Assembly: GCF_029589435.1 (NCBI RefSeq)
Contig: NZ_JARRAG010000002.1
Location: 2,728,001-2,792,000, forward strand
Origin: Paludisphaera mucosa
Lineage (GTDB): Bacteria > Planctomycetota > Planctomycetia > Isosphaerales > Isosphaeraceae
Direction of reading: 5' to 3'
Length of the DNA stretch: 64,000 bases
Shown piece by piece: positions 27,953-36,817 of the stretch. Position numbers and translations under genes: made by a program. The notes beneath the pieces are model-generated. The model worked only from the letters and a program-made list of their open reading frames with translations. It was not told the DNA's origin and ran no database searches. Every line of letters starts with the position of its first letter. The first letter of the stretch is position 1.

Positions 27953-30900
27953 ATGAATCCGATCATCTTCGCGCTGCGGCGTCCCGTGACGGTCTTGATG
28001 CTGATGCTGGCCCTCGCGATCGGGGGCCTGTACAGCCTCTATCGCATGCAGAAGGACATCTTCCCGTCGCTGAACCAGCCGGTCCTTTACGTGGTCCACA
28101 GCTACGGCGGCATGGACCCGAAGCAGATCGAGGGGCTGGTCACCAACGTCTACGAGACGTTCTTCCAGTACATCAGCGGCCTGGAGCACGTCGAGTCGCG
28201 ATCGCTGCAGAGCATGGTCGTGATGAAGCTGTATTTCCAGCCCGGCACCGACATGGCCGAGGCCACCGCCAACACGGTCGCCTACTCGAACAAGGCCGTG
28301 TCGATCATGCCCGTCGGCTCGCAGCCGCCGTTCCTGATCCGGCTCGACGCCGGCAGCCTGCCGGTCGGCTACCTCGTGCTCAACAGCGAGACGAAGTCGA
28401 TCGGCGAGATCCAGGACATGGCGATGTACCGGGTGCGGCCGCTGTTCGCCAGCCTGCCCGGGACGATGTCGCCGCCCCCCTTCGGCGGCAACATCCGCGC
28501 GATCGTGATCAACCTCGACCCCGACCGGCTGCGATCGTACAACCTCTCGCCGCAGGACATCGTCGACGCGATCGACCGCGGCAACTACGCCAGCCCCTCG
28601 GGCAACGTCACCATCAAGGACCAGATGACCGTCGTGCCCGCCAACACGATGGTCCTGGACCCTCAGGAGCTGGCGAAGGTCCCCCTGAAGCTGGGCCAGA
28701 ACGTCTACATCCGCGACGTCGGCTCGGTCAGCGACTCGACCGACATCCCCACCGGCTACGCCCTGGTCAACGGCCGCAAGTCGGTCTACATGCCCGTCGT
28801 CAAGCGGGCCGACGCTTCGACCCTGAACGTCGTGAACGAGGTCAAGGCGAACGTCGGCCGCTTCCAGGCCGCGCTGCCGGAGGACGTCAAGATCTCCTTC
28901 GAGTTCGACGAGTCGCCGATCGTCCACCGGGCCATCGAGAGCGTCGGCGTCGAGGGCGCATTGGGAGCGGGGCTGACGGGGCTGATGGTCCTCCTGTTCC
29001 TCCGCGACATCCGCAGCGTGATCGTCGTCGTCCTGAACATCCCCCTGGCGCTGCTGGGGTCAGTAATCGTCCTGGACCTGACGGGCAACACGATCAACAT
29101 CATGACGCTGGGCGGCCTGGCCCTGGCGATCGGCATCCTCGTCGACGAGGCGACCGTCGAGGTCGAGAACATCCACACGCAGATGGAGCACACGCCCTCG
29201 ATCGCCCGCGCCGTGAGGCAGGGCAACCTCGAAACGGCCGTGCCGCGGCTGCTCGCCTTGCTCTGCATCCTCTCGGTGTTCATCCCGTCGTTCATCATGC
29301 AGGGGGCGGTGCGCGAGCTGTTCGTGCCGCTCTCGCTGGCGGTGGGCGCGTCGATGATCACGTCGTACCTGCTATCCAGCACGCTCGTCCCGGTGCTCAG
29401 CGTCTGGCTGCTGAGCGGCCACGAGCACGACCACGTCAAGGATCAAGAGAAGGCGGCGACCGAGACCCGCCGGGGCCTCTTCGCCCGCGTCCAGGGCGCG
29501 TTCGAGCGGGTCCTGGAATGGGCCGTCGCGCACCGGATCAAGGTGGTGACGGCCTATCTCGTCGTCACGACGGCCGTGGTCGTGCTGGTGGGCAGCCAGC
29601 TCGGCCGCGAGCTGTTCCCGCGGGTGAACGCCGGCCAGTTCCAGATGCGGGTCCGGCCCCCCGAGGGGACGAACTTCGAACTGACGCGGCAGGTCGCCGA
29701 GAAGAGCCTGGACGTCATCGCCGAGGAGGCCGGCCCGGAGAACGTGGCGATCACGATGGGCTACGTCGGCGCGATCCCGCCCCAGTTCACCGTGAATCTC
29801 GCCTACCAGTGGAGCCGAGGGCCCGACGACAGCATGCTCCGCGTCGGCCTCAAGTCCGGCAGCGGGATCGACGTCTTCGAGCTTCAGGAGCGTCTGAGGA
29901 AGTCGCTCCCCGAGAAGATCGCCCCCTGGTTCCGCGACGAGCTGAAGCGGCTGGGCGTGGCCGACGACCTGGCCGAGGATCGGGCCTCGCGGCTGGTCTT
30001 CGCATTCGAGCCCGGCGACCTGATCTCCGAGACGATGAGCCTGGGCTCGCCCGCGCCCATCGAGGTCGTCGTCACGGGCCGCGACCTGTCGCAGACCGCC
30101 GCGTTCATGGACAAGATCTACGAGAAGCTGGAAGCGATCCCCACGCTCCGCGACCTGCAGATCCAGCAGACGCTGCACTACCCGACCGTCCAGGTCGCCG
30201 TCGACCGCGAGCGTGCCGGCCTCAGCGGGATCACGGCCCACGACATCGGCGACTCGCTCATCGCCGCGACCTATTCCAGCCGCTACACCTCGCGGAACTA
30301 CTGGCGCGACGACGTCTCCGGGACCTCGTACCAGGTCCAGGTCCAGGTCCCGCCGATCAAGATGACCGAGGCCACCGACGTGGCCCTCATCCCCATGACC
30401 ACCAGGTCCGCGGGGGGGACGCGGCCGCAGCCCGCCCAGGTCGTCGCCTCCAACCCCGAGCCCCCCCTGCTCCTCCGCGACGTCGCCACCGTCATGCGCG
30501 GCAACATGCCCGGCGAGATCGACCGCTACAACATGAGGCGCTACCTGAGCGTCACCGCCAACGTCGAGGGCGAGGACCTGGGCCGGGCCATCGGCCGCGT
30601 CGAGGCGGCGATCAAGGCCGTCGGCAAGCCGCCGCGGGGCGTCGAGATCGACATGCGGGGCCAGGTCAAGCCGATGCAGCAGATGTTCACGAGCTTGCAG
30701 ATCGGCCTGGGGGTCGCGGTCCTCGTCATCCTGATCATGCTCACCGCCTACTTCCAGTCGTTCCTGCTGGCGCTCACGGCCGTGGCCTCGGTGCCGGCGG
30801 TCCTGATGGGGGTGGTCCTGGCCCTCTACGCGACGAACACCACGCTCAACATCGAGTCGTTCATGGGCGCGATCATGGCCGTCGGCGTGGCCGTCTCGAA

Positions 30901-31396
30901 CGCGATCCTGCTCGTGAGCTTCGCGGACCGCCACCGCCGCGAGGAGCACATGGAGCCGGCCCTGGCCGCCGAGACCGCCGCGAAGGGACGTCTCCGGCCG
31001 ATCCTCATGACGAGCTGCGCCATGATCTCGGGCATGATCCCGATGTCGCTCGGGCTCGAGGAGGGGAGCGAGCAGAACGCCCCGCTGGGCCGTGCGGTCA
31101 TGGGGGGCATGGCGATGTCGACGTTCGCCGCGCTCCTGGTCATCCCCTCGGTCTTCACGCTGCTCATGGCCTGGGCCCGCAAGGAATCGCCGTCCCTCGA
31201 CCCCGACGATCCCGAGAGCCCGCACTACTCCCCCGAGCCTCCGCAGCACCACGCCGGCCACGCCGCGACGACCTCCGCAAACGGCGGAGTCGCGAGCGTG
31301 AACGGTCGCGGCGGCGGCGACCATCCCCAGCCCGACGGTGACGGACGTCCGAGCGAACAACCCCAGAAGGAGCCCCCCCATGTCCATTCCAGCTAG
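27953..31396 (+). CDS. RND efflux transporter permease (AcrB/HAE or CusA-like)
   Basis: A 1,147-residue inner-membrane pump. The first membrane helix is at about residues 10-30, and the periplasmic porter domain begins with YGGMDPKQIEGLVTNVYE. The first membrane bundle carries GGLALAIGILVDEATVEVEN, with the conserved Asp and Glu of proton relay. A second porter domain and bundle follow (SFMGAIMAVGVAVSNAILL). The tail after residue 1,090 is histidine- and asparagine-rich and longer than usual. Substrates cannot be read from sequence. The adaptor gene overlaps the end, so this is one operon: channel, pump, adaptor. Confidence 0.95.
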   Translation: MNPIIFALRRPVTVLMLMLALAIGGLYSLYRMQKDIFPSLNQPVLYVVHSYGGMDPKQIEGLVTNVYETFFQYISGLEHVESRSLQSMVVMKLYFQPGTDMAEATANTVAYSNKAVSIMPVGSQPPFLIRLDAGSLPVGYLVLNSETKSIGEIQDMAMYRVRPLFASLPGTMSPPPFGGNIRAIVINLDPDRLRSYNLSPQDIVDAIDRGNYASPSGNVTIKDQMTVVPANTMVLDPQELAKVPLKLGQNVYIRDVGSVSDSTDIPTGYALVNGRKSVYMPVVKRADASTLNVVNEVKANVGRFQAALPEDVKISFEFDESPIVHRAIESVGVEGALGAGLTGLMVLLFLRDIRSVIVVVLNIPLALLGSVIVLDLTGNTINIMTLGGLALAIGILVDEATVEVENIHTQMEHTPSIARAVRQGNLETAVPRLLALLCILSVFIPSFIMQGAVRELFVPLSLAVGASMITSYLLSSTLVPVLSVWLLSGHEHDHVKDQEKAATETRRGLFARVQGAFERVLEWAVAHRIKVVTAYLVVTTAVVVLVGSQLGRELFPRVNAGQFQMRVRPPEGTNFELTRQVAEKSLDVIAEEAGPENVAITMGYVGAIPPQFTVNLAYQWSRGPDDSMLRVGLKSGSGIDVFELQERLRKSLPEKIAPWFRDELKRLGVADDLAEDRASRLVFAFEPGDLISETMSLGSPAPIEVVVTGRDLSQTAAFMDKIYEKLEAIPTLRDLQIQQTLHYPTVQVAVDRERAGLSGITAHDIGDSLIAATYSSRYTSRNYWRDDVSGTSYQVQVQVPPIKMTEATDVALIPMTTRSAGGTRPQPAQVVASNPEPPLLLRDVATVMRGNMPGEIDRYNMRRYLSVTANVEGEDLGRAIGRVEAAIKAVGKPPRGVEIDMRGQVKPMQQMFTSLQIGLGVAVLVILIMLTAYFQSFLLALTAVASVPAVLMGVVLALYATNTTLNIESFMGAIMAVGVAVSNAILLVSFADRHRREEHMEPALAAETAAKGRLRPILMTSCAMISGMIPMSLGLEEGSEQNAPLGRAVMGGMAMSTFAALLVIPSVFTLLMAWARKESPSLDPDDPESPHYSPEPPQHHAGHAATTSANGGVASVNGRGGGDHPQPDGDGRPSEQPQKEPPHVHSS

Positions 31397-32747
31397 TCCG
31401 AGCGGCCGGCGACGGGCCGCGCTGTTCGCCGCGGCCGGGGCGCTGCTCGTCGGCCCGCCCGGCTGCTCGCGCCGCGAGGCGACCGCGCCGAACGCGGGGC
31501 CGAAACGACCCGACGCCGTCGACGCGCAGACGATCCGCGTCCAGCGTCGCGACATCCAGATGCAGGTGATCCAGCCGGGGACGATCCAGGCGTTCGAGGC
31601 GACGCCGATTTACGCTCGCATCAATGGATACGTCGACAAGTACAGCGTGAACATCGGCGACCGCGTGAAGCTCGGCGACGTGCTGCTCACGATGTGGATC
31701 CCCGACCTCGTCGAGACGGTGAACCAGAAGATCGCGGCCGTGGATCGGGCCCAGGTCCAGATCCGCGTCACCGAGAGCGCCCTCCGGTCCGCCCAGGCGA
31801 CGCTGGAGAACGCCGAGGCGCACATCACCTCGTCGCGGGCGGTCGTCAAGCGGTCGCAGGCGGCGTACTCGCGTTGGGAATCGGAATACAACCGGCTCAA
31901 CCAGCTCGTCGCCAATCAGGTCCTGAACAGCCAGGTCCGCGACGAGACCTACCGCCAGTTCGAAGAGGCCGCCGCCACCCGCGACGAGTCCGACGCCATG
32001 GTCAACGAGGCCATCGCCAGCCGCGACAAGGCCAAGGCCGACCTCGAGCGGGCGAAGGTCGACGTCGAGGCCGCCAAGGCCGACCTGGCCGTCGCCGAGG
32101 CCGACCGCCGCCAGGCGCAGGTGCTGGTCGACTACGGCCGGATCAAGGCGTCGTACGACGGCGTGATCACCCAACGCAACGTCAGCCCCGGCGACTACCT
32201 GCAGGCCGGCGGCGGGACCGGCGGCCGGCCCCTGTTCGTCCTGGAGCAGACCGACCCCGTCCGCGTCTTCGTCGGCGTGCCCGAGCTGGCCGCCAGCTTC
32301 ATCAAGGACGGCGACACGGCCCTCGTGCGCATCCAGGCCATCGCGGGCGCGATGCGGAGCGGCAAGATCGTCCGCTCGGCCTTCTCGCTCAACCCTTCGA
32401 GCCGCACGCTCCAGACCGAGATCGACATCCCCAACCAGGACGGCCACCTGCGCCCCGGCATGTACGTGACCGTCGTCGTCACCATCGACCGCAAGCAGGT
32501 GCTCTCGGTGCCCTCGGGAGCGCTCATCCACACGGGCGGACAGAACTACGCGCTCGACATGAGCATCAACGAGAAGGTCGTCCGCATCCCGGTCCTGATC
32601 GGCCCGTCGAGCGACCAGTACACCGAAATCCTCCGCAAGCGGCCGCCCGGCGCGCCTCCCGAAGGCTGGGTCCCCCTCGACGGCGAGGAGCAGGTCGTCG
32701 TCGACGCGACCCAGTCGGGCATGGACAAGGCCGCGGGCCCCAATTGA
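31380..32747 (+). CDS. RND efflux periplasmic adaptor (HlyD/MFP type)
   Basis: About 455 residues. The ATG at 31380 (MSIPASPSGRRRAALFAAAG) overlaps the pump stop by 17 bases and gives a proper signal sequence ending GPPGC, a possible lipoprotein cleavage site. The barrel/lipoyl half (YARINGYVDKYSVNIGDRVK), a long coiled-coil hairpin at about residues 110-250, the second lipoyl half (IKASYDGVITQRNVSPGDYL) and the beta-barrel (HLRPGMYVTVVV) follow in family order. The coiled-coil bridges pump and TolC channel. An in-frame start 42 bases upstream exists but would spoil the signal. Confidence 0.93.
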   Translation: MSIPASPSGRRRAALFAAAGALLVGPPGCSRREATAPNAGPKRPDAVDAQTIRVQRRDIQMQVIQPGTIQAFEATPIYARINGYVDKYSVNIGDRVKLGDVLLTMWIPDLVETVNQKIAAVDRAQVQIRVTESALRSAQATLENAEAHITSSRAVVKRSQAAYSRWESEYNRLNQLVANQVLNSQVRDETYRQFEEAAATRDESDAMVNEAIASRDKAKADLERAKVDVEAAKADLAVAEADRRQAQVLVDYGRIKASYDGVITQRNVSPGDYLQAGGGTGGRPLFVLEQTDPVRVFVGVPELAASFIKDGDTALVRIQAIAGAMRSGKIVRSAFSLNPSSRTLQTEIDIPNQDGHLRPGMYVTVVVTIDRKQVLSVPSGALIHTGGQNYALDMSINEKVVRIPVLIGPSSDQYTEILRKRPPGAPPEGWVPLDGEEQVVVDATQSGMDKAAGPN

Positions 32748-32770
32748 GCGACGCGGGCCCGGCGCGCGGA

Positions 32771-32806
32771 AAGGCCCCCCGGATCGCCAGGGATCCGGGG
32801 GGCCTT
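32771..32806. terminator. Strong bidirectional hairpin after the efflux operon
   Basis: AAGGCCCCCCGGATC pairs with GATCCGGGGGGCCTT across a short loop, a 15-bp stem flanked by A and T ends. It lies 24 bases after the adaptor stop and 52 bases before the opposing DUF1559 stop, so it probably serves both directions. Confidence 0.85.
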
Positions 32807-32857
32807 CGCATTCGTCGCGGGACGCGAGGGCGGGCCCTCGCGAAGCGGATGGATGGA

Positions 32858-33910
32858 TCAGAGCGAGTCGGCGCTGACGACCTCGCCGCCGTTGCGGGAG
32901 CCGATCGCCCACCAGGCCGGCCGTGAGATCGAGTCCTTGATGAACTTGACCGAGCCGTCCGCCATGGTGACGTTCACGCCGCCGGGGTGGTTGCTGCTCG
33001 GCGGGGCCGTGCCGTAGTAGTCGACGCCCCACGTGTTGCCGTCCCAGATCTGGCCGCTGACGCACGTCCGGCCGTTGGGCGTCATGACGTGGTTGTAGAC
33101 GGCGTAGTTGACGTACCAGGGGAAGGCCTGGAACCAGTCGCCGCGGGCTCCGCCCCACCCCACGGTGGTCGGGGGCACGGCCATGCAGGCGGCGATGTTG
33201 GCGTTGACGCCGTCGGCCGTCGCCGCCGTGCTCGTCATGCCCGAGCCCTTGCCGTCGAAGTGGACGCGCTTCGACCGTGCGCCCGAGCCGGCGGTGACCG
33301 CGCCGGCGTTGTTGACGCCGGTGAGGACCTCGCTGAAGAGGGCCGTGTTGCTCGTGCCGTCGGTGATCGAGCCGATCTTCATCGTGACCGAGCCGGGGTA
33401 GTCGGTGTTCGCGGTCGGCGTGTACGTGCCGCTGAACGCCAGGAGCTGGTGCGGGCCGCCGACGTTGCCGACGTAGTTGCACAGGGTCACCTGCCGCTCC
33501 GACGAGTCGGACGGGCAGAGGAACGACGAGACCTGCGTGTTGAACACGGTGGTGTTCATCGCGTACAGGTTGCAGCCGCCGCTGTTGCACTGCACCGCGC
33601 CGACGTTGTAGGCGTTGAACAGGACGCCCTGCTCGATGAACTGGAGGAGGCTGAGGTGGCCGCTCGGGCCCCATCCCCAGTTGTCCAGCGGCGAGGGATA
33701 CATGCAGCTCGGCACGAACGCGCCGTACGAGCTCTCGTAGTTGTGCATGGCCAGGCCGAACTGCTTGAGGTTGTTCGTGCACTGGGCGCGGCGGGCGGCC
33801 TCGCGGGCCGACTGCACGGCCGGCAGCAGCAAGGCGATGAGGACGGCGATGATGGCGATGACCACCAGCAGCTCGATCAGCGTGAACCCGCGGGACGTTC
33901 GTTTCGACAT
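32858..33910 (-). CDS. DUF1559 protein with prepilin-type N-terminus (copy 1)
   Basis: About 350 residues. [19 protein letters not shown] gives the type IV pilin-like cleavage site (before Phe) and membrane helix; the ATG at 33910 is chosen because the leader is then short and basic. [10 protein letters not shown]-like and [20 protein letters not shown] segments follow. The C-terminal signature [20 protein letters not shown] is present. Such proteins are abundant in planctomycetes and probably form pseudopilin-like surface structures; the function is unproven. It is closely similar in layout to the copy at 34946-36010, and the same small lipoprotein gene type precedes both. Confidence 0.95.
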   Translation of the reverse strand: MSKRTSRGFTLIELLVVIAIIAVLIALLLPAVQSAREAARRAQCTNNLKQFGLAMHNYESSYGAFVPSCMYPSPLDNWGWGPSGHLSLLQFIEQGVLFNAYNVGAVQCNSGGCNLYAMNTTVFNTQVSSFLCPSDSSERQVTLCNYVGNVGGPHQLLAFSGTYTPTANTDYPGSVTMKIGSITDGTSNTALFSEVLTGVNNAGAVTAGSGARSKRVHFDGKGSGMTSTAATADGVNANIAACMAVPPTTVGWGGARGDWFQAFPWYVNYAVYNHVMTPNGRTCVSGQIWDGNTWGVDYYGTAPPSSNHPGGVNVTMADGSVKFIKDSISRPAWWAIGSRNGGEVVSADSL

Positions 33911-33984
33911 AGACCGGTTTCCTCGCATGTTGTTATGAGCGGAATCATCAGATACAAATCCGACACGGGATGTGATCGGCCGGC

Positions 33985-34182
33985 TCAGCGGCCGGGGAGG
34001 ATGGGGGCGCCGCCGCCCTTGAATCCCTTGGGCGGCTTAGCCTTCTCGAGGGCCTCGGCCGTCGGCTTCCCGCTCGCGTCGACCGAGGACGCGGGCGGCG
34101 GGCCGGTGGGGGGGGAGTCGCATCCCGAGGACGCGACGACGAGGGCGAAACCCATCAAGGCCATGCAGACGCGACCGGTCAT
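33985..34182 (-). CDS. Small lipoprotein (unit 1)
   Basis: A 65-residue protein starting at 34182 with AGGAGAAG upstream. The signal [20 protein letters not shown] ends at a lipobox cysteine followed by DSPPTGPP. The mature part is short and ends in PILPGR. It lies 74 bases before the DUF1559 gene. A similar lipoprotein precedes the other tandem DUF1559 gene, and both end in LPGR, which suggests a duplicated two-gene unit. No function is known. Confidence 0.75.
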   Translation of the reverse strand: MTGRVCMALMGFALVVASSGCDSPPTGPPPASSVDASGKPTAEALEKAKPPKGFKGGGAPILPGR

Positions 34183-34945
34183 CGACTTCTCCTGTTGTGG
34201 GGCAAGGTGGCGGCGCGCCGACGGCCCGGGTCGGGGGGCCCGGCCCGCGTCGACGAAGTGCCTGTGCAAGGTGCATACGAGCCCACCCGCCGGCGATGAC
34301 GCGTCGACACCGCGACGTCGTCGGCGTCGATCGGCGCCCCGGTCGGGTGACGCTTCGAATGCTTTGACAGGGAACGGACGGCAGCTTAGCAAGTGCCATT
34401 CCATAATAATATCGTTTGGATCAGCGATTGTCACGTTTGCCAATGCGTGCGAGCGATCCTCGGCGCACCGCGATCGCGTCGCCCGGCGTCCACCGCCGCG
34501 TCCGGGCGGCATGCGCCCCGCGCGGCCCGGCCGCCCGTCACACGATATCCTTAAGACTTATTATCGATGCGATTCATTGAGGTTGCGGCGCGCCACGGGC
34601 GAAACGTGCGGCCGGGTCTCGAATCTCGGACTCAGACCTTGAAAGAATTAGGATGTCTCGATGCGCCGATCTCGTGAAGCGAGGTGGGACGGGGCGGATC
34701 GCACGGGAGGCCTTCGAACGATTCGCGCCTGAAAATCGCGGCGATTCGCCGACGAGGCTGCCGACGTTGCCGGCGCTTGTTCGGTTCTTAGGCAGGTCGG
34801 CCTAGGATCGCGGCGGTGGCACGTACAAAGCCGCCCGCTCGTCGTGACATGCAATCCTTCGAAATGAGCCGACCCCTCCCGGTCGCGAGGGACGGGGAGG
34901 GGTCGTTCGATTCGATGCGGGTCGGCTGGTCGCAGGAACGGTTCG
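34183..34945. other. 763-bp intergenic region between tandem DUF1559 units
   Basis: No protein-like frame is visible. Two AT-rich islands, about 34399-34432 and 34549-34580, stand out from the GC-rich background and could be promoter DNA for the lipoprotein + DUF1559 unit to the left. No tRNA, repeat array or terminator is obvious. Confidence 0.45.
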
Positions 34946-36010
34946 TCAGAGCGAGTCGGCGCTGATGACCTCGCCGCCGCTGCGGGTCCCGAGCGCCCAG
35001 AAGGCCGGCCGCGACACCGAGTCCTTGACGAACCGCACGGAGCCGTCCGACAGGACCATGTTCACGCCGCCCGAGTGGTTGCTGGTGGGGGGCGCGGAGC
35101 CGTAGACGTCCTGGCCGTTGGTGTTGCCGCCCGCCTGGGTCGAGGCGCAGGCGACCGAGTTGGGCGAGCCCATGTGGTTGTAGTTCGAGAAGTTGACGTA
35201 GAAGGGGTAGGCCTGGAACCAGTCGCCGCGCGTGCCGCCGATGCCCGTCGTGGTGGCGGGGAGGCTCTGGCAGGCGGAGATCTCGGCGTTCACGGCGTCG
35301 GTCGTGGCGGCGATGTTCGTCATCCCCGGGGCCGCGAAGTGGACGCGCTTGGCCCTGGGCATCGCGCCGGGGGTCGCCGTGGCGGCGTTGTTGACGCCCG
35401 TGAGGACTTCGCTGAAGAGGGCCGTGTTGCTCGTGCCGTCGGTGATCGAGCTCATCTTGACGGTCGCCGACGAGCCGACCAGCCACTGGTCGTCCGGGTT
35501 CTTGCTGGGCGTGGGGATGAACGTCCCCGAGAACGGCTGGAGCTGGTAAGGCCCGCCGTAGTTGCCGACGTAATTGCAGAGGCTCACGTTGCGCTCGGCC
35601 CCGTCGGACGGGCAGAGGAACGAGGCGACCTGGGTGTTGAACACCGTGGTGTTCTTGTTGTAGAGGCCGAACCCGTCGGTCGCGTTGCTGGCCACCGGAC
35701 CCACGTTGTAGGCGTTCCAGAGCGTCCCCTGCTCGATGAACGGCAGCATGCTAAGCACGCCGCTGGGGCCCCACCCCCAGTTGTCGACCGGCGACGGGTA
35801 CATGCAGCTCGGGATGAACGAGCCGTGGGTGCTCTCGTAGTTGTGGAAGGCGAGGCCGATCTGCTTCAGGTTGTTGACGCACTGCGAGCGCCGGGCGGCC
35901 TCGCGCGCCGCCTGGACGGCCGGCAACAGCAGGGCGATCAAAACCGCGATGATGGCGATGACGACGAGCAGCTCGATGAGCGTGAAACCGCGGGGCTTGC
36001 GTGAATTCAT
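34946..36010 (-). CDS. DUF1559 protein with prepilin-type N-terminus (copy 2)
   Basis: A 354-residue protein, start ATG at 36010 ([19 protein letters not shown]). It shows the same order as copy 1: a pilin-like helix, [57 protein letters not shown], and the C-terminal SGGVNMVLSDGSVRFVKDSV. The shared core segments (for example the NWGWGPSG line) show that copies 1 and 2 are recent relatives. It is likely an exported surface protein processed by a prepilin peptidase. Confidence 0.95.
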   Translation of the reverse strand: MNSRKPRGFTLIELLVVIAIIAVLIALLLPAVQAAREAARRSQCVNNLKQIGLAFHNYESTHGSFIPSCMYPSPVDNWGWGPSGVLSMLPFIEQGTLWNAYNVGPVASNATDGFGLYNKNTTVFNTQVASFLCPSDGAERNVSLCNYVGNYGGPYQLQPFSGTFIPTPSKNPDDQWLVGSSATVKMSSITDGTSNTALFSEVLTGVNNAATATPGAMPRAKRVHFAAPGMTNIAATTDAVNAEISACQSLPATTTGIGGTRGDWFQAYPFYVNFSNYNHMGSPNSVACASTQAGGNTNGQDVYGSAPPTSNHSGGVNMVLSDGSVRFVKDSVSRPAFWALGTRSGGEVISADSL

Positions 36011-36099
36011 GGAGGCGTTCCTTGAGTGAAGACGATCGTGACGAAAGACGAGGGACCGCCGGCCCGAGAGGCCGACGTCAGGATCAAGGCGGGCGGGTC

Positions 36100-36336
36100 T
36101 CAGCGGCCAGGCAGGCGACCGTTCGCGGGGATTGAGGAGGCGGCCGCCGCCTTCTTCAGCCGGCTGGCCACGGCCTTGGGGTCGCCGCCGAGGGCGTGCT
36201 GGCTCCCGGCCTGGCCGAAGCTCTTCTCGTCGCGGGGCGCGGCGGCCTGCGTGGTCGGGCCGTCGCCGCACCCGGGAGCGGCGGCGAGGGCCGCCAGGAC
36301 GAAGCACATCGAAAGAACTCGCATTCGGCCGATCAT
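36100..36336 (-). CDS. Small lipoprotein (unit 2)
   Basis: A 78-residue protein with AAGGAG before the ATG at 36336. The signal MIGRMRVLSMCFVLAALAAA ends at PGCGDG, a lipobox. The mature chain includes KAVASRLKKAAAASSIPANG and ends LPGR, echoing unit 1. It lies 89 bases ahead of its DUF1559 partner. No known function. Confidence 0.75.
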   Translation of the reverse strand: MIGRMRVLSMCFVLAALAAAPGCGDGPTTQAAAPRDEKSFGQAGSQHALGGDPKAVASRLKKAAAASSIPANGRLPGR

Positions 36337-36817
36337 CGGGACTCCTTCTGTTGAGGGCGGCGTGGAAGTCGAGGGACGCATGAACCCATCGTTAAATAGA
36401 GGCGCGAACGCTTTAAAACTTGACATGATGAACACACTTTCACATTATTTGGGGCGAGACGCCCTCGTCGGCGGTTGCAGCGCGCGGCCGCAGCGACCGG
36501 GAGGGGTGACGAACGAGGCCTGGGGGCGAGGAGGTTTGGAAGGACGCGGGCTGACGCGCTTTAAGGCATCGATGCACAACTAGTCGACCGCACTGGCGAG
36601 GTCTCAGGGGCTGCAAGGTCCCCTAACTCGTTCGTTGTCTTATGGTTAATCCAGGCAAGGGGATTGGAAACCGAAAGTCTTAGTGCAAGTCTCGTTCCAT
36701 TGCGAGCAACCGGCGCGTAAAGCGGCCCCGACGCGGCCCGGCCGTGAGGCCGAGTCGAGTCGGGGCGCGATGTTGGAATCGAGGAGTGTCCGAGGATGGA
36801 TCGAACCGGGAAGCCGA
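36337..36817. other. 481-bp intergenic region
   Basis: An AT-rich stretch at about 36391-36455 lies upstream of lipoprotein unit 2 and may hold its promoter. A TTGACA-like hexamer on the plus strand at about 36419 has no plus-strand gene to serve. No convincing gene or RNA was seen. Confidence 0.4.

Noticed and set aside
29372-31555. Minus-strand 727-codon frame opposite the RND pump
   Set aside because: Histidine/Arg-rich shadow of a strongly supported transporter gene.
36410-36460. TTGACA-like plus-strand promoter
   Set aside because: No plus-strand gene follows for a long distance; the AT-rich DNA more plausibly serves the minus-strand lipoprotein gene.
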